Assembly: GCF_036116635.1 (NCBI RefSeq)
Contig: NZ_CP107995.1
Coordinates: 2,914,001-2,978,000 of the forward strand
DNA from: Amycolatopsis sp. NBC_00345
GTDB lineage: Bacteria; Actinomycetota; Actinomycetes; Mycobacteriales; Pseudonocardiaceae
Direction of reading: 5' to 3'
DNA: 64,000 nucleotides
A program made the translations under genes and the position numbers. The notes below the pieces were generated by a model. It saw nothing but the letters and a program-made list of their open reading frames with translations, ran no database searches and had not been told where the DNA came from. Of the stretch, positions 42,009 through 50,888 are shown in pieces. Each line of letters opens with the position of its first letter. Within the stretch, counting starts at the first letter, position 1.

Positions 42009-42997
42009 CGGCCGCTCCCCGCGGCGGTGCGGGCGAGGACGTCCTCGAGCCGGTGCTGCACGGCCTTCGCGAGCACGTCGGGCTCCAGCACCAGCACGTC
42101 GGGGCCCTGGGCGGCGATCCAGTCGGCGGCGGACTCGGGGAAGTTCAGGCCGATCTCGACCAGGTCGCCCGCTTCCCCGCCGACGGTTTCGCGCCCGACG
42201 ACCTCGCCGCGGCGGCGGACCCCGGCCGCGCGGCCGTCGGCGACCCAGAGCCGGGCGGTGGTCACGGGCGAGGCCTCTTCGCTGCTGCCGGTGACCGACA
42301 CCAGCTGCAGCAGGTTGACGCCTTCGGGCCGGGTGACCGCGCCGGCCGGGCCGACCGCGGTGACCTGGCCGGTGACGCGGGAGAGCCGGAAGCAGCGGGT
42401 GGCGCCGCGGTCGCGGTCGTGCCCGACGACGTACCAGCGGGCGCGCCAGGACACCACGCCCCACGGTTCGAGGGTGCGCATGATCCGCTCCGGCGAGCCG
42501 ACGCGCCGGTACTCGAAGCGGACGGCGCGGCCGTTCTGGACGGCGGCGAGCAGCGGCCCGAACGCCGGCTCGGCGCGTACCCGCGGCTCGATCACGGTGG
42601 GGGCCTGGTCGTCCACCTCGACGCCGGCCGCGCGCAGCTTGACCAGCGCGCCCTGGGCCTGGCCGGTCAGCTCGGGCGAGTCCCAGAGCCGCACGGCGAG
42701 GCCGACGGCCGCGGCCTCGTCGGGGGCCAGGTCGATCTCGCCGAGCTCGTAGTCGCGGCGGGCGATGCGGTAGCCCTCGACGGCGTCGAAGGCGGAGTTG
42801 CGGCCGGTCTCCAGCGGGATGCCGAGCTCGCGCAGCTCGGTCTTGTCGCGTTCGAAGGTGCGGAAGAACGCCTCGTCGCTGGCCGCGTCGGTGTACCCGG
42901 GCACGATCCCGCGGATCCGCTCGGCAGTGAGGTACTGCCGGGTGGAGAGCAGGGCGAGCACGAGGTTGACCAGCCGTTCGGCGCGTGCGGTGGACAC
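42005..42997 (-). CDS. pafB: WYL-domain DNA-damage regulator PafB
   Basis: A 330-residue WYL protein: HTH at about residues 6-70 (RLVNLVLALLSTRQYLTAER, FFRTFERDKTELRELGIPLE), WYL domain at about 150-215 (VRFEYRRVGSPERIMRTLEP) and a WCX end. It pairs with PafC. Start codon GTG at 42997; TAGTGT (43004-43009) lies 6 nt upstream and no ribosome site is seen, so the pafBC mRNA is likely leaderless. In mycobacteria it is co-transcribed with pafA; here pafA is separated by about 2 kb with an inserted SDR and beta-propeller gene. Confidence 0.93.
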   Translation of the reverse strand: MSTARAERLVNLVLALLSTRQYLTAERIRGIVPGYTDAASDEAFFRTFERDKTELRELGIPLETGRNSAFDAVEGYRIARRDYELGEIDLAPDEAAAVGLAVRLWDSPELTGQAQGALVKLRAAGVEVDDQAPTVIEPRVRAEPAFGPLLAAVQNGRAVRFEYRRVGSPERIMRTLEPWGVVSWRARWYVVGHDRDRGATRCFRLSRVTGQVTAVGPAGAVTRPEGVNLLQLVSVTGSSEEASPVTTARLWVADGRAAGVRRRGEVVGRETVGGEAGDLVEIGLNFPESAADWIAAQGPDVLVLEPDVLAKAVQHRLEDVLARTAAGSGR

Positions 42998-43003
42998 CCG
43001 ACA

Positions 43004-43009
43004 ACACTA
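43004..43009 (-). promoter_or_regulatory. Putative -10 box of pafB
   Basis: TAGTGT on the minus strand, 6 nt before the GTG start at 42997. Supports a pafBC promoter independent of pafA. Confidence 0.5.
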
Positions 43010-43175
43010 GCCCGCGCCGTTGTTCCCGATCGTGAGGTCCGGCGTTCGCGCGTCGTGACAGCCGGCGATGCGGCGCGAGAGGTGACTGTGGCGCCACGGG
43101 CCGTCACCGAGCGCGACGAGGTGGCCGTGGCGCCGGCGGGTCGATCTTCGGGTGATCCGTCCCTAGCCTGGGTGC

Positions 43176-43874
43176 ATGACTGAACGTGTGCTTCTGGTGA
43201 CCGGGGCGTCCCGGGGAATCGGCGAGGCGACGGCGCGGCGGGCGGCCGGGGCGGGCTTCCGCGTGGCGCTGGTGGCCCGCAGGCAGGAGTCCGTCGCCGG
43301 GCTCGCCGCCGAGCTGGGCGAGGACCGGGCGCTCGCGCTGGGCGCCGACGTCGCCGACTGGGCGGCCGTGTCCGGCGCGGTCGAGGAGACGGTGCGGCGG
43401 TTCGGCCGGCTCGACGCCGCGTTCGCCAACGCGGGCATCGGCATGGGTGTGTCGTTCTTCGGCGACGGCGGCACCGATCCCGAGCAGTGGCGGGACATGG
43501 TGCTGACCAACGTCTACGGCGCCGCGCTGACCGCCCGCGCCACACTCCCCGCGCTGGCCGGTTCGGGCGGGCACCTGGTCCTCACCGGCTCGGTCGCCGG
43601 CCGCTACATCCGCAAGGGAAGCCTGTATTCGGCGACGAAGTGGGCGGTGACCGGGATGGCCGGGGCGATCCGCGAGGAGGCGGTCGGCACCGGCGTGCGG
43701 GTCACGCTCGTGCAGCCCGGCGTCACCGACACCGACATCCTCGACAGCGAGCTGCGCAAGAAGCCGAAGCTGGAGCCGGACGACGTCGCCCGCGCCGTGC
43801 TGTACGCGCTGGACCAGCCGCCGACGGTGGACGTCAACGAGATCATGGTCCGCCCGACCGGGCAGGAGCGTTAG
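43176..43874 (+). CDS. SDR oxidoreductase
   Basis: A 232-residue classical SDR: TGASRGIGEAT loop, AAFANAGIG, Ser in VLTGSVAGR and YSATKWAV as YxxxK. QPGVTDTDIL is the usual substrate-loop start. TAGCCT (43164-43169) lies 6 nt before the ATG, so it is probably leaderless. It is inserted between pafB and pafA on the opposite strand and followed by palindromic repeats. Substrate unknown. Confidence 0.9.
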   Translation: MTERVLLVTGASRGIGEATARRAAGAGFRVALVARRQESVAGLAAELGEDRALALGADVADWAAVSGAVEETVRRFGRLDAAFANAGIGMGVSFFGDGGTDPEQWRDMVLTNVYGAALTARATLPALAGSGGHLVLTGSVAGRYIRKGSLYSATKWAVTGMAGAIREEAVGTGVRVTLVQPGVTDTDILDSELRKKPKLEPDDVARAVLYALDQPPTVDVNEIMVRPTGQER

Positions 43875-43887
43875 CGCCGCGCCGGAG

Positions 43888-43940
43888 GCCCTGAAGGCCA
43901 CCATGAGGGCGTATATGTCCCTCATGGTGGCCTTCAGGGC
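43888..43940. repeat. Long intergenic palindrome, type B
   Basis: A 22-bp perfect inverted repeat (43888-43909 with 43919-43940) with a 9-nt AT-rich loop, 13 nt after the SDR stop. The arms read GAAGGCCACCATGAGGG. Probably a terminator or a dispersed repeat of the same class as types A and C. Confidence 0.8.
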
Positions 43941-43950
43941 ATCACGAATG

Positions 43951-43984
43951 CTCAAGGTAGGCAAGGAGTCCTTGACGGCGTTCC
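43951..43984. repeat. Half copy of palindrome type A
   Basis: 34 nt identical to 22460-22493, including the loop, the right arm and 5 flanking nt, but without the left arm. It lies between palindrome B and the stop of the beta-propeller gene. Confidence 0.85.
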
Positions 43985-43995
43985 GGCGCAGGGCG

Positions 43996-45048
43996 CTAAC
44001 GGCCGAGCCGGGCGACGCGGCCCTGGACGCCGCTGGCCCAGCAGCTGCCGAACGCGGTGCAGTCGACCGTGTCGAAGCTGCCGGTGTCGAAGGAGGTCCA
44101 GTGCCGTCCGCCGTCGGGGCTGAGGTCGCTGCCGCCGGGGCCGACGGCGAGCACCGTGCCGCCGAGCCAGGCCAGCCCGGAGCGGTAGCCGGCCGGGTAC
44201 TGCGGCGGGGTGCGCCAGGTGCGGCCGCGGTCGCCGCTCAAGGCCACCGCCGGCCCGGGCGCGGTGGGGTTCGCGAAGTCGCCGCCGATGGCGACGCCCT
44301 GCCACGGCGTGCGGAACGCGAGGGCGAAGACGCCGGCGGAGGCGCTGCTGGGCAGCGGGGTGGTGGCGGCGGTCCAGTGCCGTCCGCCGTCGCCGGAGTG
44401 CAGGACCCGGGCCTGCGGGCCGCCGCCGGTGGCGAGCCAGGCGTCGGCCGGGCCGGAGGTGGTGACGCACTGGCCGCTGGCGGCGAAGCCGGCCTCGCCG
44501 GGCAGCGCGGGCGGGAACGCGGCGTCGGGGATCTGGTGCCAGCTGCGGCCGCCGTCGGAGGTGGCCTGCATCCGGAATCGGCCGTCGACGGGGTCGCTCA
44601 TCGCGAGGCCGCGCCACGGGTCGAAAAAGGCCAGGCAGTCGTAGAAGGCTTTCGCGTCGGGGTTCTGGAACGTCTGGCGCCAGTGCCGTCCGCCGTCGTC
44701 GGTCCGGTAGACGCGGGAGTCCGAGCCGGGCCCGATCGACAGGGTCACGGCGTGGTCGGCGTCGAACGCCTCGATGTCGCGGAATTCCAGCGTGCCGGTC
44801 CCGGGCGGGCCGACGGACAACCAGCTGCGCCCGCCGTCGACAGTCCGGAGCACGGTCCCCTGTGTCCCGCTGGCCCACGCGACGCGGTCGCTCACCGCCG
44901 ACAGGCCGCGGAACTGCGCGGTCACCCCGGTCGCCTTGAGCTGCCACGACGGCAGCCGCCCCGCTGACGACGCCGCCGACGCCGTCACCGGGGCCAGCAG
45001 CGGAAGGACCACACCGAGCAGGACGAGCACCGCACGCACCAGACGCAT
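43996..45048 (-). CDS. Secreted beta-propeller protein with Asp-box repeats
   Basis: A 350-residue exported protein. The signal peptide ends near SASAA (26) after a hydrophobic stretch starting at MRLVRAVLVLL. At least five Asp-box-like motifs of the SxDGGRxW type are visible (TVDGGRSW, RTDDGGRHW, TSDGGRSW, SGDGGRHW, SPDGGRHW), which form a BNR/YCF48-type propeller. Such proteins bind glycans or assist assembly; sialidase activity is not supported. ATG at 45048 is chosen because earlier in-frame codons lack a signal. It follows pafA and is separated by a hairpin. Confidence 0.8.
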   Translation of the reverse strand: MRLVRAVLVLLGVVLPLLAPVTASAASSAGRLPSWQLKATGVTAQFRGLSAVSDRVAWASGTQGTVLRTVDGGRSWLSVGPPGTGTLEFRDIEAFDADHAVTLSIGPGSDSRVYRTDDGGRHWRQTFQNPDAKAFYDCLAFFDPWRGLAMSDPVDGRFRMQATSDGGRSWHQIPDAAFPPALPGEAGFAASGQCVTTSGPADAWLATGGGPQARVLHSGDGGRHWTAATTPLPSSASAGVFALAFRTPWQGVAIGGDFANPTAPGPAVALSGDRGRTWRTPPQYPAGYRSGLAWLGGTVLAVGPGGSDLSPDGGRHWTSFDTGSFDTVDCTAFGSCWASGVQGRVARLGR

Positions 45049-45092
45049 GCGCCAGATCCTGCCGCACCGCGCCGGCGACTTTCGTAGGAAAC

Positions 45093-45130
45093 GCCGAAGG
45101 GGCCGTCCCGAGCGGGACGGCCCCTTCGGC
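45093..45130. terminator. Hairpin terminator after pafA
   Basis: Perfect 18-bp inverted repeat (45093-45110 with 45113-45130) with a 2-nt loop, 8 nt past the pafA stop. It also lies between pafA and the next leftward gene, separating the two units. Confidence 0.85.
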
Positions 45131-45138
45131 AAACGGGC

Positions 45139-46497
45139 TCACAGCGAGCTGATCAGCCGTTCCACGCGCTCGTCGACCGAGCGGAACGGGTCCTTGCACA
45201 GCACGGTCCGCTGCGCCTGGTCGTTGAGCTTCAGGTGCACCCAGTCCACGGTGAAGTCCCGGCCCGCGGCCTGCGCGGCGGCGATGAAGTCGCCCCGCAG
45301 CTTCGCGCGGGTCGTCTGCGGCGGGGTGTCCTTGGCGACCTCGATCTCGCCGTCGTCGGTGACCCGGCGGACCAGGGCCTTGCGCTGCAGCAGGTCGAAG
45401 ATGCCCCGGCCGCGGCGGATGTCGTGGTAGGCCAGGTCGATCTGCGCCACCCGCGGGCTGGACAGGTCCAGGTCGTGCTTCGCGCGGTACCGCTCGACCA
45501 GGCGGTGCTTGATGGCCCAGTCGATCTCGGTGTCGATCTTGCTGAAGTCCTGCTGCTCGACCGCTTCCAGCGCGCGGCCCCACAGCTCGATCACGCGCTC
45601 GTTCGCCGGGGTGGTGCCGTTTTCCTTGAGGTGCTGCACGGCGCGGGCGTGGTACTCGCGCTGGATGTCCAGCGCCGAGGCCTCGCGCCCGCCCGCGAGC
45701 CGGACCTGCCGGCGCCCGGTCAGGTCATGGCTGATCTCGCGGATCGCGCGGATCGGGTTGTCCAGCGTGAAGTCCCGGAACTGGACGCCGGCCTCGATCA
45801 TCTCCAGCACCAGGTTCGCCGACCCGATCTTGAGCATCGTGGTGGGCTCGGCCATGTTCGAGTCGCCGACGATGACGTGCAGGCGCCGGTAGCGCTCGGC
45901 GTCGGCGTGCGGCTCGTCGCGGGTGTTGATGATGGGCCGCGAGCGCGTGGTCGCGCTCGACACGCCTTCCCAGATGTGCTCCGCCCGCTGGGACAGGCAG
46001 TACACCGCGCCGCGCGGGGTCTGCAGGACCTTGCCCGCGCCGCAGATGAGCTGGCGCGTGACCAGGAACGGCAGCAGCACGTCGGCGATCCGGGAGAACT
46101 CCCCCGCGCGCGTCACCAGGTAGTTCTCGTGGCAGCCGTAGGAGTTGCCCGCCGAGTCGGTGTTGTTCTTGAACAGGAAGATGTCGCCGCCGATGCCCTC
46201 GTCCGCCAGCCGCCGCTCGGCGTCGACGAGCAGGTCCTCCAGGATCCGCTCCCCCGCCTTGTCATGGGTGACCAGCTGGACCAGGTCGTCGCACTCCGCC
46301 GTCGCGTATTCCGGGTGCGAGCCCACGTCCAGGTAGAGCCGGGAGCCGTTGGACAGGAACACGTTCGACGAGCGTCCCCAGGAAACGACCCGCCGGAAGA
46401 GATAGCGCGCCACCTCGTCGGGCGAGAGCCTGCGCTGGCCGTGGAAGGTGCACGTGACCCCGAACTCGGTCTCGATGCCAAAGATCCGCCGCTGCAT
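45139..46497 (-). CDS. pafA: Pup-protein ligase PafA
   Basis: A 452-residue ligase of the glutamine-synthetase-like carboxylate-amine fold. It activates the C-terminal Glu of Pup with ATP and joins it to lysines of target proteins. The N-terminal MQRRIFGIETEFGVTC holds the ATP/Mg Glu residues, and GSHPEYATAECDD, NTDSAGNSYGCHENYLV, NTRDEPHADAERYRRLHVI and QRTVLCKDPFRSVDERVERL are diagnostic. TACTCT (46504-46509) lies 6 nt before the ATG, suggesting a leaderless mRNA. It is a paralogue of Dop at 58083. Confidence 0.97.
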   Translation of the reverse strand: MQRRIFGIETEFGVTCTFHGQRRLSPDEVARYLFRRVVSWGRSSNVFLSNGSRLYLDVGSHPEYATAECDDLVQLVTHDKAGERILEDLLVDAERRLADEGIGGDIFLFKNNTDSAGNSYGCHENYLVTRAGEFSRIADVLLPFLVTRQLICGAGKVLQTPRGAVYCLSQRAEHIWEGVSSATTRSRPIINTRDEPHADAERYRRLHVIVGDSNMAEPTTMLKIGSANLVLEMIEAGVQFRDFTLDNPIRAIREISHDLTGRRQVRLAGGREASALDIQREYHARAVQHLKENGTTPANERVIELWGRALEAVEQQDFSKIDTEIDWAIKHRLVERYRAKHDLDLSSPRVAQIDLAYHDIRRGRGIFDLLQRKALVRRVTDDGEIEVAKDTPPQTTRAKLRGDFIAAAQAAGRDFTVDWVHLKLNDQAQRTVLCKDPFRSVDERVERLISSL

Positions 46498-46503
46498 GCC
46501 ACC

Positions 46504-46509
46504 AGAGTA
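46504..46509 (-). promoter_or_regulatory. Putative -10 box of pafA
   Basis: TACTCT on the minus strand, 6 nt before the ATG at 46497; predicts leaderless transcription of pafA. Confidence 0.5.
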
Positions 46510-46643
46510 GGCGCTGGACCCCCTCCGACGGTGCGCCGTTCGGGCGGCGACACGCGGTCGGTACGTTGCGTTCGGTGAAAAAACGCGCGAATCCGGCGCC
46601 CGCCGGCCCCGCGCCCTGCCCGACGGACCGGAGGTCCCCCAGC

Positions 46644-48143
46644 GTGTTATCGCAGCTCAGCCGGACGTTCCGGCGGGTCGGCCGCACCGATCGCGCGCTG
46701 ATCCGGCGCAGCGCGGCCCTGCCGAAGACCCGCGCCGACCAAGTGCTGGGATCGCTGTCGAAGTCGGCTAACCAGTCGCGGCTGTGGTGGGTCGTCGCGG
46801 CGGTGCTGGCGACGCGCAAGGGCCCGGCCCGCCGGGGCGCGCTGCGCGGGGTCGCCGCGATCGCCGGGGCCAGCGCGGCCGCGAACCTGATCGGCAAGCC
46901 GCTGTTCCCGCGCCGCCGCCCGGCCGAGGAAGAGGTGCCCGAGCACCGGCGCCTGCGCAAGCGCCCGACCTCCTCGTCGTTCCCCTCCGGCCACGCCGCC
47001 TCGGCCGCCGCGTTCGTCACGGCGGTGGCAATGGAGTCGCCGCGCACCGGCCTCGCCCTCGTCCCGCTCGCCGGCGCGGTCGCGTACTCGCGCGTGCACA
47101 CCGGGGTGCACTGGCCCAGCGACGTCGGCGCGGGCATCACGATCGGCGTCGGCGTCGCCGCGCTGACCCGGCACTGGTGGCCACTGGGGGCCGACCTTCC
47201 CGCCCGCACCGCGCATTCCGCCGAAGCCCCCGAGATGCGCGACGGCGAGGACATGCTGGCCCTGGTCAACCCCCACTCCGGCGTCGACGGGCAGGACCCC
47301 ACCGAGGACGTCCGCTACGCCTGGCCGAAGGCGACGATCCTCTACCCGGACCCGTCGCAGGACCTGCGCGACCAGCTCAACGCCGAGATCGACGCCCGGA
47401 TCGGCGGCGTCCGCGCCCTGGGCGTCGCGGGCGGCGACGGGACGGTGGCCGCCGTCGCCTCGGTCGCCGCCGAGCGGAACCTGCCGCTGGCGCTGATCCC
47501 CGCGGGCACCCTCAACCACTTCGCCCGCGACGTCGGGGTCCGCTCGATGCCGGACGCCGACGCCGCGACCGAGGCCGGCGAAGCCGTCGGGATCGACCTC
47601 GGCGAGGTCGAGGTCACCGGGACCGGCGAGCCCGGGCACCGCTGGTTCGTCAACACCGCGAGCCTCGGCGGTTACCCGGAAATGGTGCGGTTGCGCGAAA
47701 AACTGCAGCAGCGGCACCCGAAATGGCCCTCGGCGGCAATCGCGCTCGCCCGGGTGCTGCGCCGCGCCAAGCCGTTGCGGATCCTGCTCGACGGCGAGCC
47801 CGCCGAGGTCTGGCTGATCTTCGTCGGCAACGGCACCTATTCGCCGAAGGGGTTCGCCCCGTCCCGCCGCCCGGCGCTCGACACCGGCCTGCTCGACGTC
47901 CGGTACCTGCGCGCCGACCTGCCGTACTCCCGGGCCCGCTTCCTGCTCGCGATGGTCACCAACAGCCTCAACGCCAGCCACGTCTACCAGCAGCTCGACC
48001 GGCCCGAACTGCACGTGCGGCTGCTCGACGGCAACCGCCGCGTCGCCACCGACGGCGAGGTCGGCCCGCTCGGCAACGAGTTCCGCTTCCGCGCCAGGCC
48101 GAGCGCCCTCACGATCTACCGCAGCCACGATCAGGGGATTTGA
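46644..48143 (+). CDS. Bifunctional PAP2 phosphatase / diacylglycerol kinase
   Basis: A 499-residue fusion. The N-terminal half (about 20-190) is a PAP2 acid phosphatase with KPLFPRRRP, SSFPSGHAAS and SRVHTGVHWPSDV, carrying the catalytic His residues. The C-terminal half (about 205-495) is a DAGK catalytic domain with VAGGDGTVAAVAS and LIPAGTLNHFARD. It should interconvert phosphatidate and diacylglycerol or a related lipid. GTG at 46644 has GGAGGT 8 nt upstream. An alternative leaderless GTG at 46575 lies 7 nt after TACGTT and would add 23 basic residues. Confidence 0.9.
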   Translation: MLSQLSRTFRRVGRTDRALIRRSAALPKTRADQVLGSLSKSANQSRLWWVVAAVLATRKGPARRGALRGVAAIAGASAAANLIGKPLFPRRRPAEEEVPEHRRLRKRPTSSSFPSGHAASAAAFVTAVAMESPRTGLALVPLAGAVAYSRVHTGVHWPSDVGAGITIGVGVAALTRHWWPLGADLPARTAHSAEAPEMRDGEDMLALVNPHSGVDGQDPTEDVRYAWPKATILYPDPSQDLRDQLNAEIDARIGGVRALGVAGGDGTVAAVASVAAERNLPLALIPAGTLNHFARDVGVRSMPDADAATEAGEAVGIDLGEVEVTGTGEPGHRWFVNTASLGGYPEMVRLREKLQQRHPKWPSAAIALARVLRRAKPLRILLDGEPAEVWLIFVGNGTYSPKGFAPSRRPALDTGLLDVRYLRADLPYSRARFLLAMVTNSLNASHVYQQLDRPELHVRLLDGNRRVATDGEVGPLGNEFRFRARPSALTIYRSHDQGI

Positions 48144-48204
48144 GGCACTCTTTACCCGTTCTCAACGAATCCACAGCGACCGGTCCCTAAAATGATCTTT
48201 CGAA

Positions 48205-49494
48205 GTGCGGGCGACCCTTGCCCGTACCGGCTCATGGCAGGGATTCACAGGTGCGTTTCCATTCCCGCGGCGGCTCGTGCTGCGCCCGACCGGCGGTGCG
48301 CCGGTGATCATCCCGCAGGCCGCCGTAGACCCGGTGCTGCCCCCCGACGTCACCGAGCAGGCCCGTGACCTGGGGCCGCTGGAGTCACCGCTGATCTGGC
48401 TCACCGCCGCCGGCGCCGCGGTCGCCATCCTCGCCGTCACCATCGCGCTGGCGCACAACCGGCGCGCCCGGCGCTGGGGAACCTCGGGCGCGGTGGCGTT
48501 CTTCCTCGTCGCCGCGGTCACCGCGGTCAACAGTTACGTCGGCTACGTGCGCACGCCCGACGACCTGGGCCGCCTCTTCGAACGCGGCTCCGGCGCCGCC
48601 AGCGCGGTGGGCCAGCTCCTCACCGACGGCGGCGGCGAGTCGGACGCCATCACCCCGGCCAGCCAGGCCACCCCCGCGCACCAGCAGTCGAGCAGCGGCC
48701 AGGCGACCGAGGTGTTCAGCGTCGCCGACCCCGCCCACAACGTCCCTTCCGGCGACAATTACGTGATCCTCCCGCCCGGGTACTCCGACCCGGCGAACGC
48801 ACAGCACCGTTACCCCGTCGTCTATCTGATCCACGGCTACCCGTACGGCGGCCCGCGCGACTGGCTCACCTCCGGCGCCGCGCCCGACACCCTCCGCAGC
48901 CTGGAATCGGCCAAGGTGATCGAGCCGATGATCGTGGTCAGCGTGGACATGACCGCGGGCCAGCCCAGCAAGGACTGGGAGTGCCTCGACGTCCCCGGCG
49001 GCCCGCAGCTCGAAACCTATCTGGCGAAGACCGTCGTCCCCGCCGTCGACCACCGCTACCGCACCGTGGCCGACCGCCGCCACCGCGCGCTCGGCGGCAT
49101 GTCCGGCGGCGGCTTCGGCGCGCTCAACATCGGCCTCCACCACGTCGACGAGTTCGCCACCCTGATCATTGCGCTGCCCTACGACGACCTGAACGACTCC
49201 GTCGGCGTCCTCAACGGCAACCAGGCCGCGATCGCCGCCAACACCCCGCGCCGCTACCTGCCCACCATGACGTTCAGCGCGCCGATCTCGGTGATGCTCG
49301 CCGTCGGCACCGGCGCCCCCACGGACGTCGCCACCGCCCGCCGCATCGCCGCCGCGTTCCACGAGCGGGGCCAGGAAGCCGTCGTCCACTCCGAACACGG
49401 CTTCAACCACACCTGGCACACCGCCCGCGCGACCCTGCCCTACCTGCTCGCCTTCGCCGACCAGAACTTCCGCGGTTCCGGCCCGGCGTCCTGA
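48205..49494 (+). CDS. Membrane-anchored alpha/beta-hydrolase esterase (antigen 85/esterase D-like)
   Basis: About 429 residues. Two membrane helices lie near residues 60-85 and 95-115 (LIWLTAAGAAVAILAVTIAL, AVAFFLVAAVTAVNSYVG), then a flexible linker and an alpha/beta-hydrolase domain. HGYPYGGP is the oxyanion region, GGMSGGGFGAL holds the nucleophile Ser, and HGFNHTWHT the catalytic His. The fold resembles mycolyltransferase/feruloyl-esterase-like proteins; acyl transfer or ester hydrolysis in the cell envelope is likely. The true start is uncertain: GTG at 48205 or in-frame GTGs about 25-35 codons later. Confidence 0.78.
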   Translation: MRATLARTGSWQGFTGAFPFPRRLVLRPTGGAPVIIPQAAVDPVLPPDVTEQARDLGPLESPLIWLTAAGAAVAILAVTIALAHNRRARRWGTSGAVAFFLVAAVTAVNSYVGYVRTPDDLGRLFERGSGAASAVGQLLTDGGGESDAITPASQATPAHQQSSSGQATEVFSVADPAHNVPSGDNYVILPPGYSDPANAQHRYPVVYLIHGYPYGGPRDWLTSGAAPDTLRSLESAKVIEPMIVVSVDMTAGQPSKDWECLDVPGGPQLETYLAKTVVPAVDHRYRTVADRRHRALGGMSGGGFGALNIGLHHVDEFATLIIALPYDDLNDSVGVLNGNQAAIAANTPRRYLPTMTFSAPISVMLAVGTGAPTDVATARRIAAAFHERGQEAVVHSEHGFNHTWHTARATLPYLLAFADQNFRGSGPAS

Positions 49495-49575
49495 GCCCGT
49501 ACGTGCTCATCTACACCGATGACCAACACGTTTCCAGCCGCGACTACACCCCAGTCCCTGGAGGCAGGTCATCGG

Positions 49576-50052
49576 TCACGGCCGATGGCGGAAGCTGATG
49601 CGCATCAGCCGGCTGTCAGCCCAGTCTTCGAGCCGAGTCGGCCGGATGGTGCCGGGGTCGTGGGGCTGATTGAGATCCGCCACGATCTCCGCCAGCACGG
49701 CCTGACGTTCAGCTGGGTCGGTGACAGGCGTGGCCCGTGCAGGCAGATCGGCACGGATCCCGTTCTTGAGGTGGAAGGTGAAGGCGGGATTGGCGAGAAG
49801 GTTCGCATGCCAGTCGGTCGCGGCACCGCCGGCGCCGCTGCACAGGTAGGTGGTGCCCGCGGCTCGGTAGAAGAAGATCTCGATGCGGCGTGCCCGGCCG
49901 GTGCGGCGCCCCAGCGTCGTGATGTCGATGATCCGTTCTCCGGTGCCCGCGGCGGGGGTGATCTCGATGGCTCGTCGGATGTGGTCGGGCAGGTGGGACA
50001 AAAACGCGTCCCGTGCGGAGTCGTTCGGCCCGGTCGTGTCCGGAGTGCTCAT
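49576..50052 (-). CDS. F420-dependent nitroreductase-like protein (Ddn family)
   Basis: A 158-residue protein of the deazaflavin-dependent nitroreductase/split-barrel family. The pattern IIDITTLGRRTGRARRIEIF, AGTTYLCSGAGGAATDWHAN and LLANPAFTFHLK is typical. It would use reduced F420. The ATG overlaps the SDR stop (ATGA), so it is the second gene of a two-gene operon controlled by the divergent TetR. The substrate is unknown. Confidence 0.88.
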   Translation of the reverse strand: MSTPDTTGPNDSARDAFLSHLPDHIRRAIEITPAAGTGERIIDITTLGRRTGRARRIEIFFYRAAGTTYLCSGAGGAATDWHANLLANPAFTFHLKNGIRADLPARATPVTDPAERQAVLAEIVADLNQPHDPGTIRPTRLEDWADSRLMRISFRHRP

Positions 50053-50828
50053 GCGGTCTCGGCCTGAAGGGCGGGGCCGAGGAGGAGTCCACCGTCGATG
50101 ACGTACTCCGACCCCGTGATGAACGACGCGTCCGATGACGTGAGGAACAGGAGAAGCCGGGTGACCTCGGCCGGTTCTCCGAGCCGGGGGATGGCGAACG
50201 GCTCGGGTGAGTAGAAGTCGGCGATTGCCGCGACTGCGCCGGCTGCTGGTTCGTGGATGAAGGGGGTCGCGATCACGCCGGGGTGGATGGTGTTCACCCG
50301 GATGTGGTCGCGGCCGAGCTCGAGTGCTGCCGTTTGCGTGAGGCCTCGCACGGCCCACTTACTGGCGACGTACGGCGCGTAGTGAGCCGTGCCGCCCAGG
50401 CCCATGATCGAGGCGATGTTGACGATGGCTCCCCCTGCCGCGCGGCGCAGAGCGGGGGCTGCGACCTTGATGCCGAGGAAGGTCCCGGTGAGGTTGACGT
50501 CGAGGATGCGCGACCACGTGGCCTGGTCCGTGTTTTCGATTGTTGCCGGCGGGTTCTGCACGCCCGCGTTGTTGACGAGCACATTCAGGGCGCCGAAGGC
50601 GCTCTCGGCGGCTAGCACAGCGGCGGACCACGAGCTCTCGTCGGTAACGTCGAGGCGGGCGAAGCGAGCGCGGGTCCCGAGCTCATCGGCGAGCGCGGCG
50701 CCGCGTTCCGCGTCGATGCCGCCGATCACCACGTTCGCTCCTTCCGCGTGAAAGGCGCGCACGTGGCTCGAGCCCTGGCCGCCGGTTCCACCGGTCACGA
50801 GCACGGTCTGGTTGTCGAAGCGGGACAT
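50049..50828 (-). CDS. SDR oxidoreductase (hydroxysteroid dehydrogenase-like)
   Basis: A 259-residue classical SDR: TGGTGGQGSSHV cofactor loop, LVNNAGVQNPP, catalytic Ser in NIASIMGLGG, and YAPYVASKWAV as YxxxK. FITGSEYVIDGG is the usual C-terminal motif. The GGTGGQG loop and GTFLGIK resemble 3-alpha/20-beta-hydroxysteroid dehydrogenases. It is the first gene of the operon with the Ddn-like protein. Base composition looks lower in GC than the neighbours by eye. Confidence 0.9.
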   Translation of the reverse strand: MSRFDNQTVLVTGGTGGQGSSHVRAFHAEGANVVIGGIDAERGAALADELGTRARFARLDVTDESSWSAAVLAAESAFGALNVLVNNAGVQNPPATIENTDQATWSRILDVNLTGTFLGIKVAAPALRRAAGGAIVNIASIMGLGGTAHYAPYVASKWAVRGLTQTAALELGRDHIRVNTIHPGVIATPFIHEPAAGAVAAIADFYSPEPFAIPRLGEPAEVTRLLLFLTSSDASFITGSEYVIDGGLLLGPALQAETA

Positions 50829-50888
50829 CAGATGTTCCTTCGGTATGTGGGGAGCTGACCGGGATCATCAGTGATGAACGGCGGCCGA

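Noticed and set aside
43903..44967. Plus-strand frame beginning inside palindrome B and half-repeat A
   Set aside because: Its first codons come only from the repeats and the rest is antisense to the beta-propeller gene. A warning that such repeats can create false gene starts.
43996..45048. Sialidase
   Set aside because: Asp boxes alone do not define sialidase; the catalytic Arg triad and Tyr/Glu pair are not visible.
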